64,000 nucleotides of DNA from Albimonas sp036154955 (GTDB lineage: Bacteria; Pseudomonadota; Alphaproteobacteria; Rhodobacterales; Rhodobacteraceae): positions 1-64,000 of the forward strand of contig JAYZWL010000106.1 in NCBI GenBank assembly GCA_036154955.1, written 5' to 3'. Of this stretch, positions 57,554 through 64,000 are shown piece by piece (the first letter of the stretch is position 1; every line of letters begins with the position of its first letter). Under the pieces are notes generated by a model that was not told where the DNA came from, ran no database searches, and was given only the letters and a program-made list of their open reading frames with translations. A program made the position numbers and the translations under genes.

Positions 57554-57919
57554 ATGGCTGTGAAGGCGTATCTGCGGTTTCAGAAGTACGGAAGCGAACG
57601 TTTCGACGGGGACTATTTCCTGACGAGGCATCTGCCGTTGATCCGTCGCCACTACGCCCGCCATGGGCTGCTCGCCGCCTCCGGCATCCTGCGCCAGACA
57701 GAGCAGGAGCACGCGGTGTCGCTGCTGCTGTTCCGGGACGAGGACGCGCTGGTCTCGGCGCTCGCCGACACCGGCGTCCTGCTCGGCGACCTGCGGAACA
57801 TGACCGACGCCCTGCTCGACATCCGGCTGGTCTACGACGACGAGCGGCCGGACGCGCCCCCCGTCCGGGCCGATCCGCCGGCGCCGCAGCCCGAGGCCGC
57901 CGCCGCCGCGGTCGCCTGA
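57554..57919 (+). CDS. EthD family protein
   Basis: The 121-residue protein resembles the EthD ferredoxin-like alpha/beta barrel domain: VKAYLRFQKYGSERFDGDYFLTRHLPLIRRH, then VSLLLFRDEDALVSAL. The last 25 residues are a Pro/Ala-rich tail. EthD proteins act in degradation or quinone modification and are often accessory; the role here is unknown. The ATG at 57554 has GGGAG upstream. It lies 85 bases after the diaphorase gene, probably in the same operon. Confidence 0.75.
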   Translation: MAVKAYLRFQKYGSERFDGDYFLTRHLPLIRRHYARHGLLAASGILRQTEQEHAVSLLLFRDEDALVSALADTGVLLGDLRNMTDALLDIRLVYDDERPDAPPVRADPPAPQPEAAAAAVA

Positions 57920-58024
57920 CCCGCGCTCGCCGCGTCGCGCGCCGGGGCGAGGATGACAATCGCCGGCCCGCGCGCCATATGCTTGGACGCGGGACGGGGG
58001 GCGCGACGAAGCGGGAGGCGGAGC

Positions 58025-58666
58025 ATGGCGCGGTTGGCGACGGACAAGCGGGAAGCGGCGCTGGGCGCGGCGCTGGCGCTGTTCCGGCGCACCGGCTGGC
58101 GCGCCACCTCGACGCGGGAGCTGGAGCGCGCGCTCGACATGCGCCCGGGCAGCATCTACGCGGCCTTCGGCTCCAAGCTCGGCCTCTACCGGGAGGCGCT
58201 GGACCGCTATGCCGCGACCACGGGCGAGGAATACGACCGGGCCGTCGACGGCCGCGGCCCGCTGGCCGGGCTGGCGGAATTCGCCCGCGCGGTGGGGCGG
58301 CGCATGGCCGGGCCGCCGCAAGGGCGCGCCTGCCTGCTGGTCCGGACCCTGATGGAATGCGCCGGCGCGGAGCCGGAGCTGAGGGCCGAGGCCGACCGCC
58401 TGCTCGCCCGCTTCGAAGCCCGGCTCGCCGCCCGGTTCGAGGCCGCCCGCGCCGAGGGCGAATTGCCGCCCGACGCCGACCCGGCCCGGCTCGCCCGCCG
58501 CATGCAGGCCCGGCTGATGGGGCTTCGCGCCTATGCCCAGCGCGAGGATTGCGGCGCGACGGTCGCTATGCGGGAGGGCGCGGGCGCCGCGGCGCAGGAG
58601 CTGGCCGAGGAACTGGCCGAAGAGATCGAGGCCATGCGCGTGGGACCTGCGGCCCCCACGACGTGA
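58025..58666 (+). CDS. TetR family transcriptional regulator
   Basis: The 213-residue protein has an N-terminal helix-turn-helix (ALALFRRTGWRATSTRELERAL, RPGSIYAAFGSKLGLYREALDRY) of TetR type and a helical ligand domain rich in Ala, Arg and Glu. It is preceded by GGGAGGCGGAGC. It probably controls the upstream EthD and diaphorase genes or its own, but no operator is evident. Confidence 0.88.
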   Translation: MARLATDKREAALGAALALFRRTGWRATSTRELERALDMRPGSIYAAFGSKLGLYREALDRYAATTGEEYDRAVDGRGPLAGLAEFARAVGRRMAGPPQGRACLLVRTLMECAGAEPELRAEADRLLARFEARLAARFEAARAEGELPPDADPARLARRMQARLMGLRAYAQREDCGATVAMREGAGAAAQELAEELAEEIEAMRVGPAAPTT

Positions 58667-58744
58667 CGTTCCCGACCTGACGCCTCGGGCCTGAACCGCG
58701 GGCGCGCGACTCAGGCGTTTCGCGGGGGGGGCGACCGACGCGAG

Positions 58745-58765
58745 GCCCCGGATCTGGTCCGGGGC
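58745..58765. repeat. dispersed CCCCGGG-type palindrome, copy 5 (diverged)
   Basis: Core CCCCGGATCTGGTCCGGGG between the convergent TetR and GntR genes; the centre differs from the other copies. Confidence 0.55.
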
Positions 58766-58815
58766 GCGAACGGGGAGGGGCGCGCGACGCCGCCGCCGGC
58801 GCCTCCGGCCCGGTT

Positions 58816-59451
58816 CTATCGGTCCGCCTCGACGCTGAGCCGTTTCTCGTAGGCGCGAGAGATGTGACGCTGGGCGGCCGCGTCGGCCCCGTCCTCGTTC
58901 CGGGTCTCGATGGCCTTCACGATGGCATCGTGCTCGTCCACCGTCTCCGCCCCCCGCATCGGGTCCGACAGCGAGGTCATGGTCAGCAGCGCCATCGACC
59001 GCCGGATCCCGTCCAGCATGGTGTTGAGATAGCGGTTGTGGGAGGCGAGATGCACCTGCCGGTGAAAGCGGCGGTTGTTGTCGCGCAGCCCCTCCGGATC
59101 GCCGGTCAGGCGGCGGCTGTCCTCGACCAGCCGGCGCAGCAGCGCCTTCTCCTCCGGCGCCGCGTGGCGGGCGGCGAGACGGGCGGCCAGGCCTTCGACC
59201 ACCGCGCGCACTTCGTAAAGCTCGCCCAGCTGGTTGTGGTCGAGCGAGGCCACCACCAGTCCGCGCCGCCCGTCATGCTGCACGACGCCCTGCGTCTCCA
59301 GCCGTCCCAGCGCCTCCCGGATCGGGGTGCGGGAGACGCCGAAGCGTTCGGCCAGCTCGGTCTCCACCAGACGCGCGCCCGGCGGGTAGCGGCCGCGGTC
59401 GATGGCGTCGAGGATCAGGCTGTAGGCGTCGGTCGCGCCGTCGCGGGACAT
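58816..59451 (-). CDS. GntR family regulator with FCD domain
   Basis: The 211-residue protein has a GntR winged helix (YPPGARLVETELAERFGVSRTPIREALGRLE, residues 22-52) and an FCD effector domain with the metal-binding pattern DNNRRFHRQVH and DEHDAIVKAI. Such regulators respond to organic acids or sugars. The start at 59451 has GGAGG. It has no obvious target next to it. Confidence 0.92.
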   Translation of the reverse strand: MSRDGATDAYSLILDAIDRGRYPPGARLVETELAERFGVSRTPIREALGRLETQGVVQHDGRRGLVVASLDHNQLGELYEVRAVVEGLAARLAARHAAPEEKALLRRLVEDSRRLTGDPEGLRDNNRRFHRQVHLASHNRYLNTMLDGIRRSMALLTMTSLSDPMRGAETVDEHDAIVKAIETRNEDGADAAAQRHISRAYEKRLSVEADR

Positions 59452-59478
59452 GAGGACCTCCGGTTGGGCCGGGCGAGA

Positions 59479-60051
59479 TTAGCGGGCCCGGGCGAAGTCG
59501 CAAGCGCGCAGCCGGAAAAGCGCGGCGGGGCGATGGGGGTGACCTTGGGGGAAGTCGTCCAGCTCGAAATCCGCCGCGCGGTCGCGGGCCATGCCCAGCC
59601 GGGCCATGACGGCGAGCGAGGGGGCGTTGGCGGCGACGGCGAAGGCCACGACCTCGGGCAGCCCCAGCCCGCCGTCCGCCGGGGCGGCGAACCCCCGCGC
59701 GAGGTCGGCCCGCGCCGCCTCCGTCGCATAACCCCGCCCCCAGGCGTGCCGGGCGAGCCGCCAGCCGACCTCCACGCAGGGCGTATCCGTCCCCGGCAGG
59801 GCGGAGGCGTGCAGGCCGGCGAAGCCGAGGCATTCGCCGGTCGCCTTCAGCTCCAGCGCGGGGAAGGCGGCGGGGCCGGCGAGGCGGCGCGCCTCCAGCC
59901 GGTCGATCAGGTCGTCGGCGGCGGCGCGCGACAGGGGGGCGGGGAAGAAGCGCATCACCTCCGGATCCGCGACGAGGGCGGCGAAGGCGTCGCGGTCCCG
60001 GTCCTCGAACGGGCGCAGGATCAGGCGGTCGGTCTCCAGGATCGGGGCCAT
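59479..60051 (-). CDS. GNAT family N-acetyltransferase (RimJ/RimL type)
   Basis: The 190-residue protein has LETDRLILRPFEDRDRDAF near the N-terminus. The acetyl-CoA region contains EVGWRLARHAWGRGYATEAARA, and NAPSLAVMARLGMARD follows, typical of RimJ/RimL acetyltransferases. The substrate is unknown. It starts 9 bases after the ParA-like gene. Confidence 0.88.
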   Translation of the reverse strand: MAPILETDRLILRPFEDRDRDAFAALVADPEVMRFFPAPLSRAAADDLIDRLEARRLAGPAAFPALELKATGECLGFAGLHASALPGTDTPCVEVGWRLARHAWGRGYATEAARADLARGFAAPADGGLGLPEVVAFAVAANAPSLAVMARLGMARDRAADFELDDFPQGHPHRPAALFRLRACDFARAR

Positions 60052-60060
60052 GGCGCGGGG

Positions 60061-60675
60061 TCAGAGCCGGGACATCAGGTCGTCGGCCAGCGCCTCGGCC
60101 TCCGTCGCGGCGCGGGAGCGGGGCGAGACCTCGGCCGCCGCGCGCCCCTGCAGGAAGGCGGTGGAATAGGCCACCCGGTTGCCCAGCGCGGTGGGGGCGA
60201 TGTCGGCCCCCGACTCCGCCAGCATCCGCAGCGTGTCCTCCATCGCGCCGCCGCGGGGCGGCACGCGGTTGAGCACGATGACGCCGCGGGTCTTCTCCTT
60301 CGCGCACATCTCCAGCGTCGCGCCGGTGGCCCAGGCGTCCATGGGCGAGGGCTGGCAGGGGATCACCACCAGGTCGGCCTGCCGCACCGCGGCGCGCAGC
60401 AGGATGTCGGCGTTGCCCGGGCAGTCGACCAGCACATGGCTCGCCGCCTTCGCCGCCTTGCGCAGGGCGCTGCCGGCCTGCCAGTCGGGGACGGCGTCGA
60501 CGGGGATTTCGGGGTCGTTGCGGATCGCGGCCCAGCGGGTCAGGCTGCGCTGCGGGTCGAGGTCCACCAGCGCCAGCGTGCAGCCCCGCGCCGCCAGCGC
60601 CACCGCGGTCTGCACCAGCAGCGTGGTCTTGCCGGCCCCGCCCTTCTGCTGCGCGAACACCACGATCTTGGCCAT
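60061..60675 (-). CDS. ParA family ATPase (orphan)
   Basis: The 204-residue protein has the deviant Walker A KGGAGKTT at residues 11-18, ALVDLDPQRSLTRWA and LVDCPGNADILLRAAVRQAD. No ParB gene or parS-like cluster is next to it, so it is more likely an orphan Mad-type positioning or regulatory ATPase than the main chromosome partition protein. It forms a short operon with the GNAT gene. Confidence 0.85.
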   Translation of the reverse strand: MAKIVVFAQQKGGAGKTTLLVQTAVALAARGCTLALVDLDPQRSLTRWAAIRNDPEIPVDAVPDWQAGSALRKAAKAASHVLVDCPGNADILLRAAVRQADLVVIPCQPSPMDAWATGATLEMCAKEKTRGVIVLNRVPPRGGAMEDTLRMLAESGADIAPTALGNRVAYSTAFLQGRAAAEVSPRSRAATEAEALADDLMSRL

Positions 60676-60852
60676 CCGGTCCCCTCCGCCTGCGAGCCCC
60701 GGGGGCCAAAGAAGCGCGTTTCCCCAACGCGCACAAGTCCGCGGGACGGGGCGGCGGGGTTTCTGCGCGGGGCGTGCGAAAGCGCTTGGCGGCGGGCGGG
60801 CGGGGGCGCTAGCCTTCGGCCCGTCACGAGGGGGCGGATACGGGGAACCGGG

Positions 60853-61419
60853 ATGAGACGAGGACTTTCGGCGGCGCTTCTGGCGCTGGGCGCGGGGCTG
60901 GCGGGGGCGGCGGAGGCGCAGGTGCTGACCCGGGCCGATCCGCAGCCCGAGGGGCTGAAGCCCGGGCTGGAGGTGCGCTATGTCTACCCGCCCGACGTCC
61001 GCTTCCTCAACCAGATCGACGGGCTGAAGGGCAACGCCCGGCTCGGCCCGCCGCTGATCGGCTTCGACTATCCCGACACGGTCCCGGGCGAGAAGGCGCT
61101 GACCTCGGATGCGGCCGAGAAAGTGGCTGCGTTCATAAAGGGTTACATCCATTTCGACCGGCCCGGGAAATGGAAGATCCGGCTGCAGTCCAACGACGGC
61201 GTGCGCCTGAACGTGGGCGGCGAGACGGTCTACGAGCATGACGGCCGCCACGCCTGCATGACCATGGGCTGGAAGGCGGAATACGAGGTGCCGGAGGCGG
61301 GCTGGTACGAACTGGAGGCGACCTGGTTCCAGCGCTATTCGTCGTCGTGCCTGCTGATGGAATGGGCCGGTCCGGGCGAGGAGTTCGACTGGACCCCCAA
61401 CGAGGCTTTCGGCTACTGA
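60853..61419 (+). CDS. secreted PA14-domain protein
   Basis: The 188-residue protein has a signal peptide (LSAALLALGAGLAGAAEAQ) and one PA14-like beta-sandwich: ADPQPEGLKPGLEVRYVYPP, HFDRPGKWKIRLQSNDGVRL, GETVYEHDGRH and GWYELEATWFQR. PA14 domains bind carbohydrate or calcium. The role is unknown. It is divergent from the ParA-like gene. Confidence 0.75.
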   Translation: MRRGLSAALLALGAGLAGAAEAQVLTRADPQPEGLKPGLEVRYVYPPDVRFLNQIDGLKGNARLGPPLIGFDYPDTVPGEKALTSDAAEKVAAFIKGYIHFDRPGKWKIRLQSNDGVRLNVGGETVYEHDGRHACMTMGWKAEYEVPEAGWYELEATWFQRYSSSCLLMEWAGPGEEFDWTPNEAFGY

Positions 61420-61610
61420 GCCGCGCCGAGACGCGGCGGGGAGGGGGCGGCGCGCGAGGGGAGCGGGAGGCCGGTTTCGGCCTGTCACCCCCGTGCACCG
61501 TGCGTGCACCGCGCGTATGCCTACCATTCGAGTCAGGTTTTAACCGGATCGGAAGGGTTTTCCGGCAGGTTTCCCGTCGGGCGCCGGGGGCGGGCCGGGA
61601 GGCGCGGCGG

Positions 61611-62003
61611 ATGACGAACGACGAACGGGACTGGTACGATCCGGACTTCGACGGGGCGTCCTACGACCTGAACGGCCCGGTGGATCGGGCGATGAAGCTG
61701 ACCGAAAAGGGCCTGTTCCAGGAGGCGCAGGACGAGCTGGTCCGGGGCGAGCGCGACATGAAGCGCTGGGCGGCTTGGAAGGAGTTCGACGCCCGCGAGC
61801 GCGCGATCCGCGACGTGCTGCTGCGCGCCTGGCGGGAGACCACGAGCAAGGTCGAAGTCCGCCCCAGACAGACCCGCGTGACCCTGCGGCTCGACGAGGA
61901 CGTGGCGAAATGGTTCCGCAAGCTGGGCCCGGGTTATGGGCGGCGGGTGAATGCGGTGCTGCGGGACTATGCGATGACGGAGGGGTTTCGGGGGCGGCGG
62001 TGA
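61611..62003 (+). CDS. BrnA-like antitoxin family protein (orphan)
   Basis: The 130-residue protein ends in a ribbon-helix-helix-like segment, TRVTLRLDEDVAKWFRKLGP and GYGRRVNAVLRDYAM, as in BrnA antitoxins. The N-terminal 90 residues are charged and helical and longer than in usual BrnA. No BrnT toxin is adjacent, so it is a solitary regulator or a remnant. The ATG at 61611 has GGGAGG. It sits at the edge of an accessory patch. Confidence 0.65.
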   Translation: MTNDERDWYDPDFDGASYDLNGPVDRAMKLTEKGLFQEAQDELVRGERDMKRWAAWKEFDARERAIRDVLLRAWRETTSKVEVRPRQTRVTLRLDEDVAKWFRKLGPGYGRRVNAVLRDYAMTEGFRGRR

Positions 62004-62038
62004 AGGGCGCGGCGGAGAGACCTCGCGGCGCCATCACG

Positions 62039-62542
62039 TCATCCGCTCTTGCAGAGCAGATGCCCTTCCGCGTCATAGTGCGTCCCTTCGGCCCGCAAGC
62101 GCAGTTCGAGGTTGTCGCCGCTCGCGGACCATTGGCAATCGAGGCAGCTGTATCGTTTGCAGATCTCCCTCCAGAGCGACGTTTCATCCGAGCCCGAAAT
62201 ACTCTGCTCAATCCAGAGGCGCTTCACCTCTTCGGTCAGCGCGACGACGCTGAAGCTCCGCTTGTCGTCCATGGCGTTGAGATTGATCAGCGCGGACAGC
62301 GTGCTCTCGGAATCGATGTAAGGTGCGAAGGCCGAGTCCTTATCGGAAGGCTGATAGAAAATCACGGCCAGCGCGACGGCCACCACCGCGACGATGACTG
62401 CCAAGGCTACCCAGATTCCGTGCTCCTTCATGATGGAGATCGGCTTGAACCCGAACTGCCGAAGCACAATCAGAAGCACGATCAGCGCCAGGCCGACGAT
62501 GCCGAAAGGTTGGAGTTCCTTGAGCAGGTCAGGCGTGATCAT
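62039..62542 (-). CDS. membrane protein of an accessory pair, unknown
   Basis: The 167-residue protein has two membrane helices (about residues 14-30 and 41-62) and a soluble C-terminal domain with several Cys (ICKRYSCLDCQW) near residues 128-137. I recognise no family. Its ATG overlaps the stop of the upstream gene (ATGA). Base composition is visibly lower in GC than the neighbours, with codons such as TTG, ATA and AAA in use. Confidence 0.6.
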   Translation of the reverse strand: MITPDLLKELQPFGIVGLALIVLLIVLRQFGFKPISIMKEHGIWVALAVIVAVVAVALAVIFYQPSDKDSAFAPYIDSESTLSALINLNAMDDKRSFSVVALTEEVKRLWIEQSISGSDETSLWREICKRYSCLDCQWSASGDNLELRLRAEGTHYDAEGHLLCKSG

Positions 62543-63204
62543 TGTCCGCCTCCGCACACGAAGCCGGCCGGCGACCACCATGTCTTGTAGAACAGCCGGA
62601 CATCATCAAGTTGCGGAAGGGGCTCGGCCTCGATGCAGCCGCCGGTGACGGTGAAGGGACCAATCGTTTCAACCTCGCCGTCGCGGGATAGGAAAGCGTC
62701 GCGCAAGATTGTTGCATCGAAATCCGAAGTCAGCGCGCTCGACACCGCTTCGACGATAGCTTGTTCCGAGCCGAGGCCGTCGATTCCGCGGTCGAAAGTC
62801 TCTGCGAGCGGCTTGCTCGCCGCATTCGCGCCGAAGGCGCCCACCGAAAGCCCCACCAGCAGCTTTGTCATGAAAGCGTCTGGGCTCAGCGCCGCCCACT
62901 GCTCCGGCAGCAAGGACTCGCCAATGTATTCGAAGCGAAAGGCCTTAAAACCCGAGGATCCTACGTATTCTTGGAAGCTCTCGGAGATAGGCCCAGTCAA
63001 TTCTCGGTTGAATTCATTGTATTCAATATTGCAGATGCGCCGGTTTTCAGCAAGTGAGCAGTCGCCGCTGCCGGAAGCCTTGGCCGAATGCTTCTTGCAG
63101 GCGCATTCGTTTTTTGCTTCTGCGATTTCTGCGATGGAGGCCGCGGACAAGGCGACGAGAACAATCCTCAGCCCGCAGCGAGCGCCCCGCATGGTTACAA
63201 CCAT
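62539..63204 (-). CDS. secreted Cys-containing protein of an accessory pair, unknown
   Basis: The 221-residue protein has a signal peptide (LRIVLVALSAASIAEIAEA) followed by a Cys-rich segment NECACKKHSAKASGSGDCSL and a helical body with CNIEYNEFNRELTG. It has no family I can name. The ATG at 63204 has GGGGGGCGGA upstream; an in-frame ATG at 63192 is possible. It is translationally coupled to the membrane protein gene. Lower GC than the rest of the window suggests recent transfer. Confidence 0.6.
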   Translation of the reverse strand: MVVTMRGARCGLRIVLVALSAASIAEIAEAKNECACKKHSAKASGSGDCSLAENRRICNIEYNEFNRELTGPISESFQEYVGSSGFKAFRFEYIGESLLPEQWAALSPDAFMTKLLVGLSVGAFGANAASKPLAETFDRGIDGLGSEQAIVEAVSSALTSDFDATILRDAFLSRDGEVETIGPFTVTGGCIEAEPLPQLDDVRLFYKTWWSPAGFVCGGGQ

Positions 63205-63353
63205 TCCGCCCCCCAGAAAATGACGTTCGCTCGATTGCAGTCGCTCTAGCGCAGACCCCCACAATCAATCAAATTTAAGACGTTATGTTATCATGGGGAG
63301 AAGCGCCCGAGAAGCGTGATCGGGCCGCCCCCGTAGTTGTCAGGAGAAGGGGG

Positions 63354-64000
63354 TCACACCGCCTCCCCCCACAGATCATGCTCCTCGGCGCCCGTCACCT
63401 CGACCTCGACGACGTCGCCGACCTTCAGGCCCTCGCCCTCCACAAAGATCCGGCCGTCGATCTCCGGGGCGTCCGCGATGGTGCGGCCGGTGGCCTCGTC
63501 CTCTTCGACTTCGTCGAGGATCGCCCAGGTCCGCGTCCCCACCTTCGCCGCCAGCTTCTCGGCGGAGATGCGGGCGGAGACCTCCATGAACCGGGCGTGG
63601 CGCTCGGCGGCGACCTCGGGGTCGACATGGTCGGGGAGGGCGTTGGCGGGGGCGCCCTCGACATTCTCGTAGACGAAGCAGCCGACGCGATCGAGCCGCG
63701 CCTCCTCCAGCCAGCCGAGCAGATGCTCGAACTCGGCCTCGGTCTCGCCGGGGAAGCCGACGATGAAGGTGGAGCGGATCGCGATGTCGGGGTTGATGCC
63801 GCGCCAGGTCCGGATCCGCTCCAGCGTGTTCTCCGACGCCGCGGGGCGGGCCATGCGGCGCAGCACGTCGGGATGCGAGTGCTGGAAGGGGATGTCGAGA
63901 TAGGGCAGCAGGCCGGCGGGGCGGGAGGCCGGGCTCATCAGCGGAATGAGGTCGTCCACCTGCTTGTAGGGATAGACGTAGTGCAGCCGGGTCCAGAGAC
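63354..64000 (-). CDS. rimO: ribosomal protein S12 methylthiotransferase RimO, 3' part
   Basis: RimO is a radical SAM enzyme that adds a methylthio group to Asp of ribosomal protein S12. The window holds the C-terminal 215 codons: WTRLHYVYPYKQVDDLIPLM, PYLDIPFQHSHPDVLRRMARP, TFIVGFPGETEAEFEHLLGW, and the TRAM domain (AEIDGRIFVEGEGLKVGDVV-like). The frame is open to the window edge, so the gene begins beyond 64000; the radical SAM Cys cluster is not in view. Confidence 0.93.
   Translation of the reverse strand, partial: LWTRLHYVYPYKQVDDLIPLMSPASRPAGLLPYLDIPFQHSHPDVLRRMARPAASENTLERIRTWRGINPDIAIRSTFIVGFPGETEAEFEHLLGWLEEARLDRVGCFVYENVEGAPANALPDHVDPEVAAERHARFMEVSARISAEKLAAKVGTRTWAILDEVEEDEATGRTIADAPEIDGRIFVEGEGLKVGDVVEVEVTGAEEHDLWGEAV

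Overview
The window is chromosomal DNA of very high GC from an alphaproteobacterium, most likely Rhodobacterales/Rhodobacteraceae. The case rests on the rimP-nusA-ylxR-infB order, sdhCDAB and odhAB-lpd-sucCD genes of alphaproteobacterial type, a two-lipoyl-domain E2, a mesaconyl-CoA hydratase of the ethylmalonyl-CoA pathway, and two proteins ending in VPLPA-type sorting tails. The genus cannot be told from the sequence alone. I see no IS element, prophage, CRISPR array, rRNA or tRNA.

Layout. 0-3.7 kb: transcription/translation operon on the minus strand (rimP, nusA, ylxR-L7Ae, start of infB). 3.8-12.7 kb: a VPLPA-CTERM protein, an MFS carrier with a RibD-like reductase, zapE with a DUF2254 membrane protein, a second VPLPA-type protein, and an RTX protein. 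13-16.6 kb: sdhCDAB. 16.7-28 kb: mostly single genes (TorF-like porin, mesaconyl-CoA hydratase, LpxR-like deacylase, cyclase, DUF218-NnrU pair, orphan livF, YoaK-like, SH3 protein, 2-hydroxyacid dehydrogenase, MoeB/ThiF). 28-32 kb: aminotransferase and ftsK. 32.4-34.3 kb: psuG-psuK for pseudouridine breakdown. 34.5-45.8 kb: a TCA-cycle block on one strand (lpdA, MAPEG, thioesterase, odhB, odhA, DUF805, sucD, a putative lipoprotein, sucC). 46-55.4 kb: EamA exporter, M32 carboxypeptidase, and gyrB, an HpcH-type aldolase, recF and dnaN without dnaA. 55.7-61.4 kb: an orphan fused diaphorase subunit with EthD and TetR genes, a GntR regulator, GNAT, ParA-like and PA14 genes. 61.6-63.3 kb: an accessory patch with a BrnA-like orphan and a lower-GC gene pair of unknown function. 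63.35 kb to the end: 3' part of rimO.

The strongest unexplained signal is a regulatory one. Two copies of the palindrome GTGATCAC, spaced by about two helical turns, lie about 165-175 bp upstream of both sdhC and sucC, and suggest one regulator acting on consecutive steps of the TCA cycle. Other points of interest are a possible G-quadruplex/hairpin switch just before recF, a gene wedged between sucC and sucD whose ribosome binding site lies in a perfect 26-bp palindrome, and a dispersed CCCCGGG palindrome that sits mostly between convergent genes.
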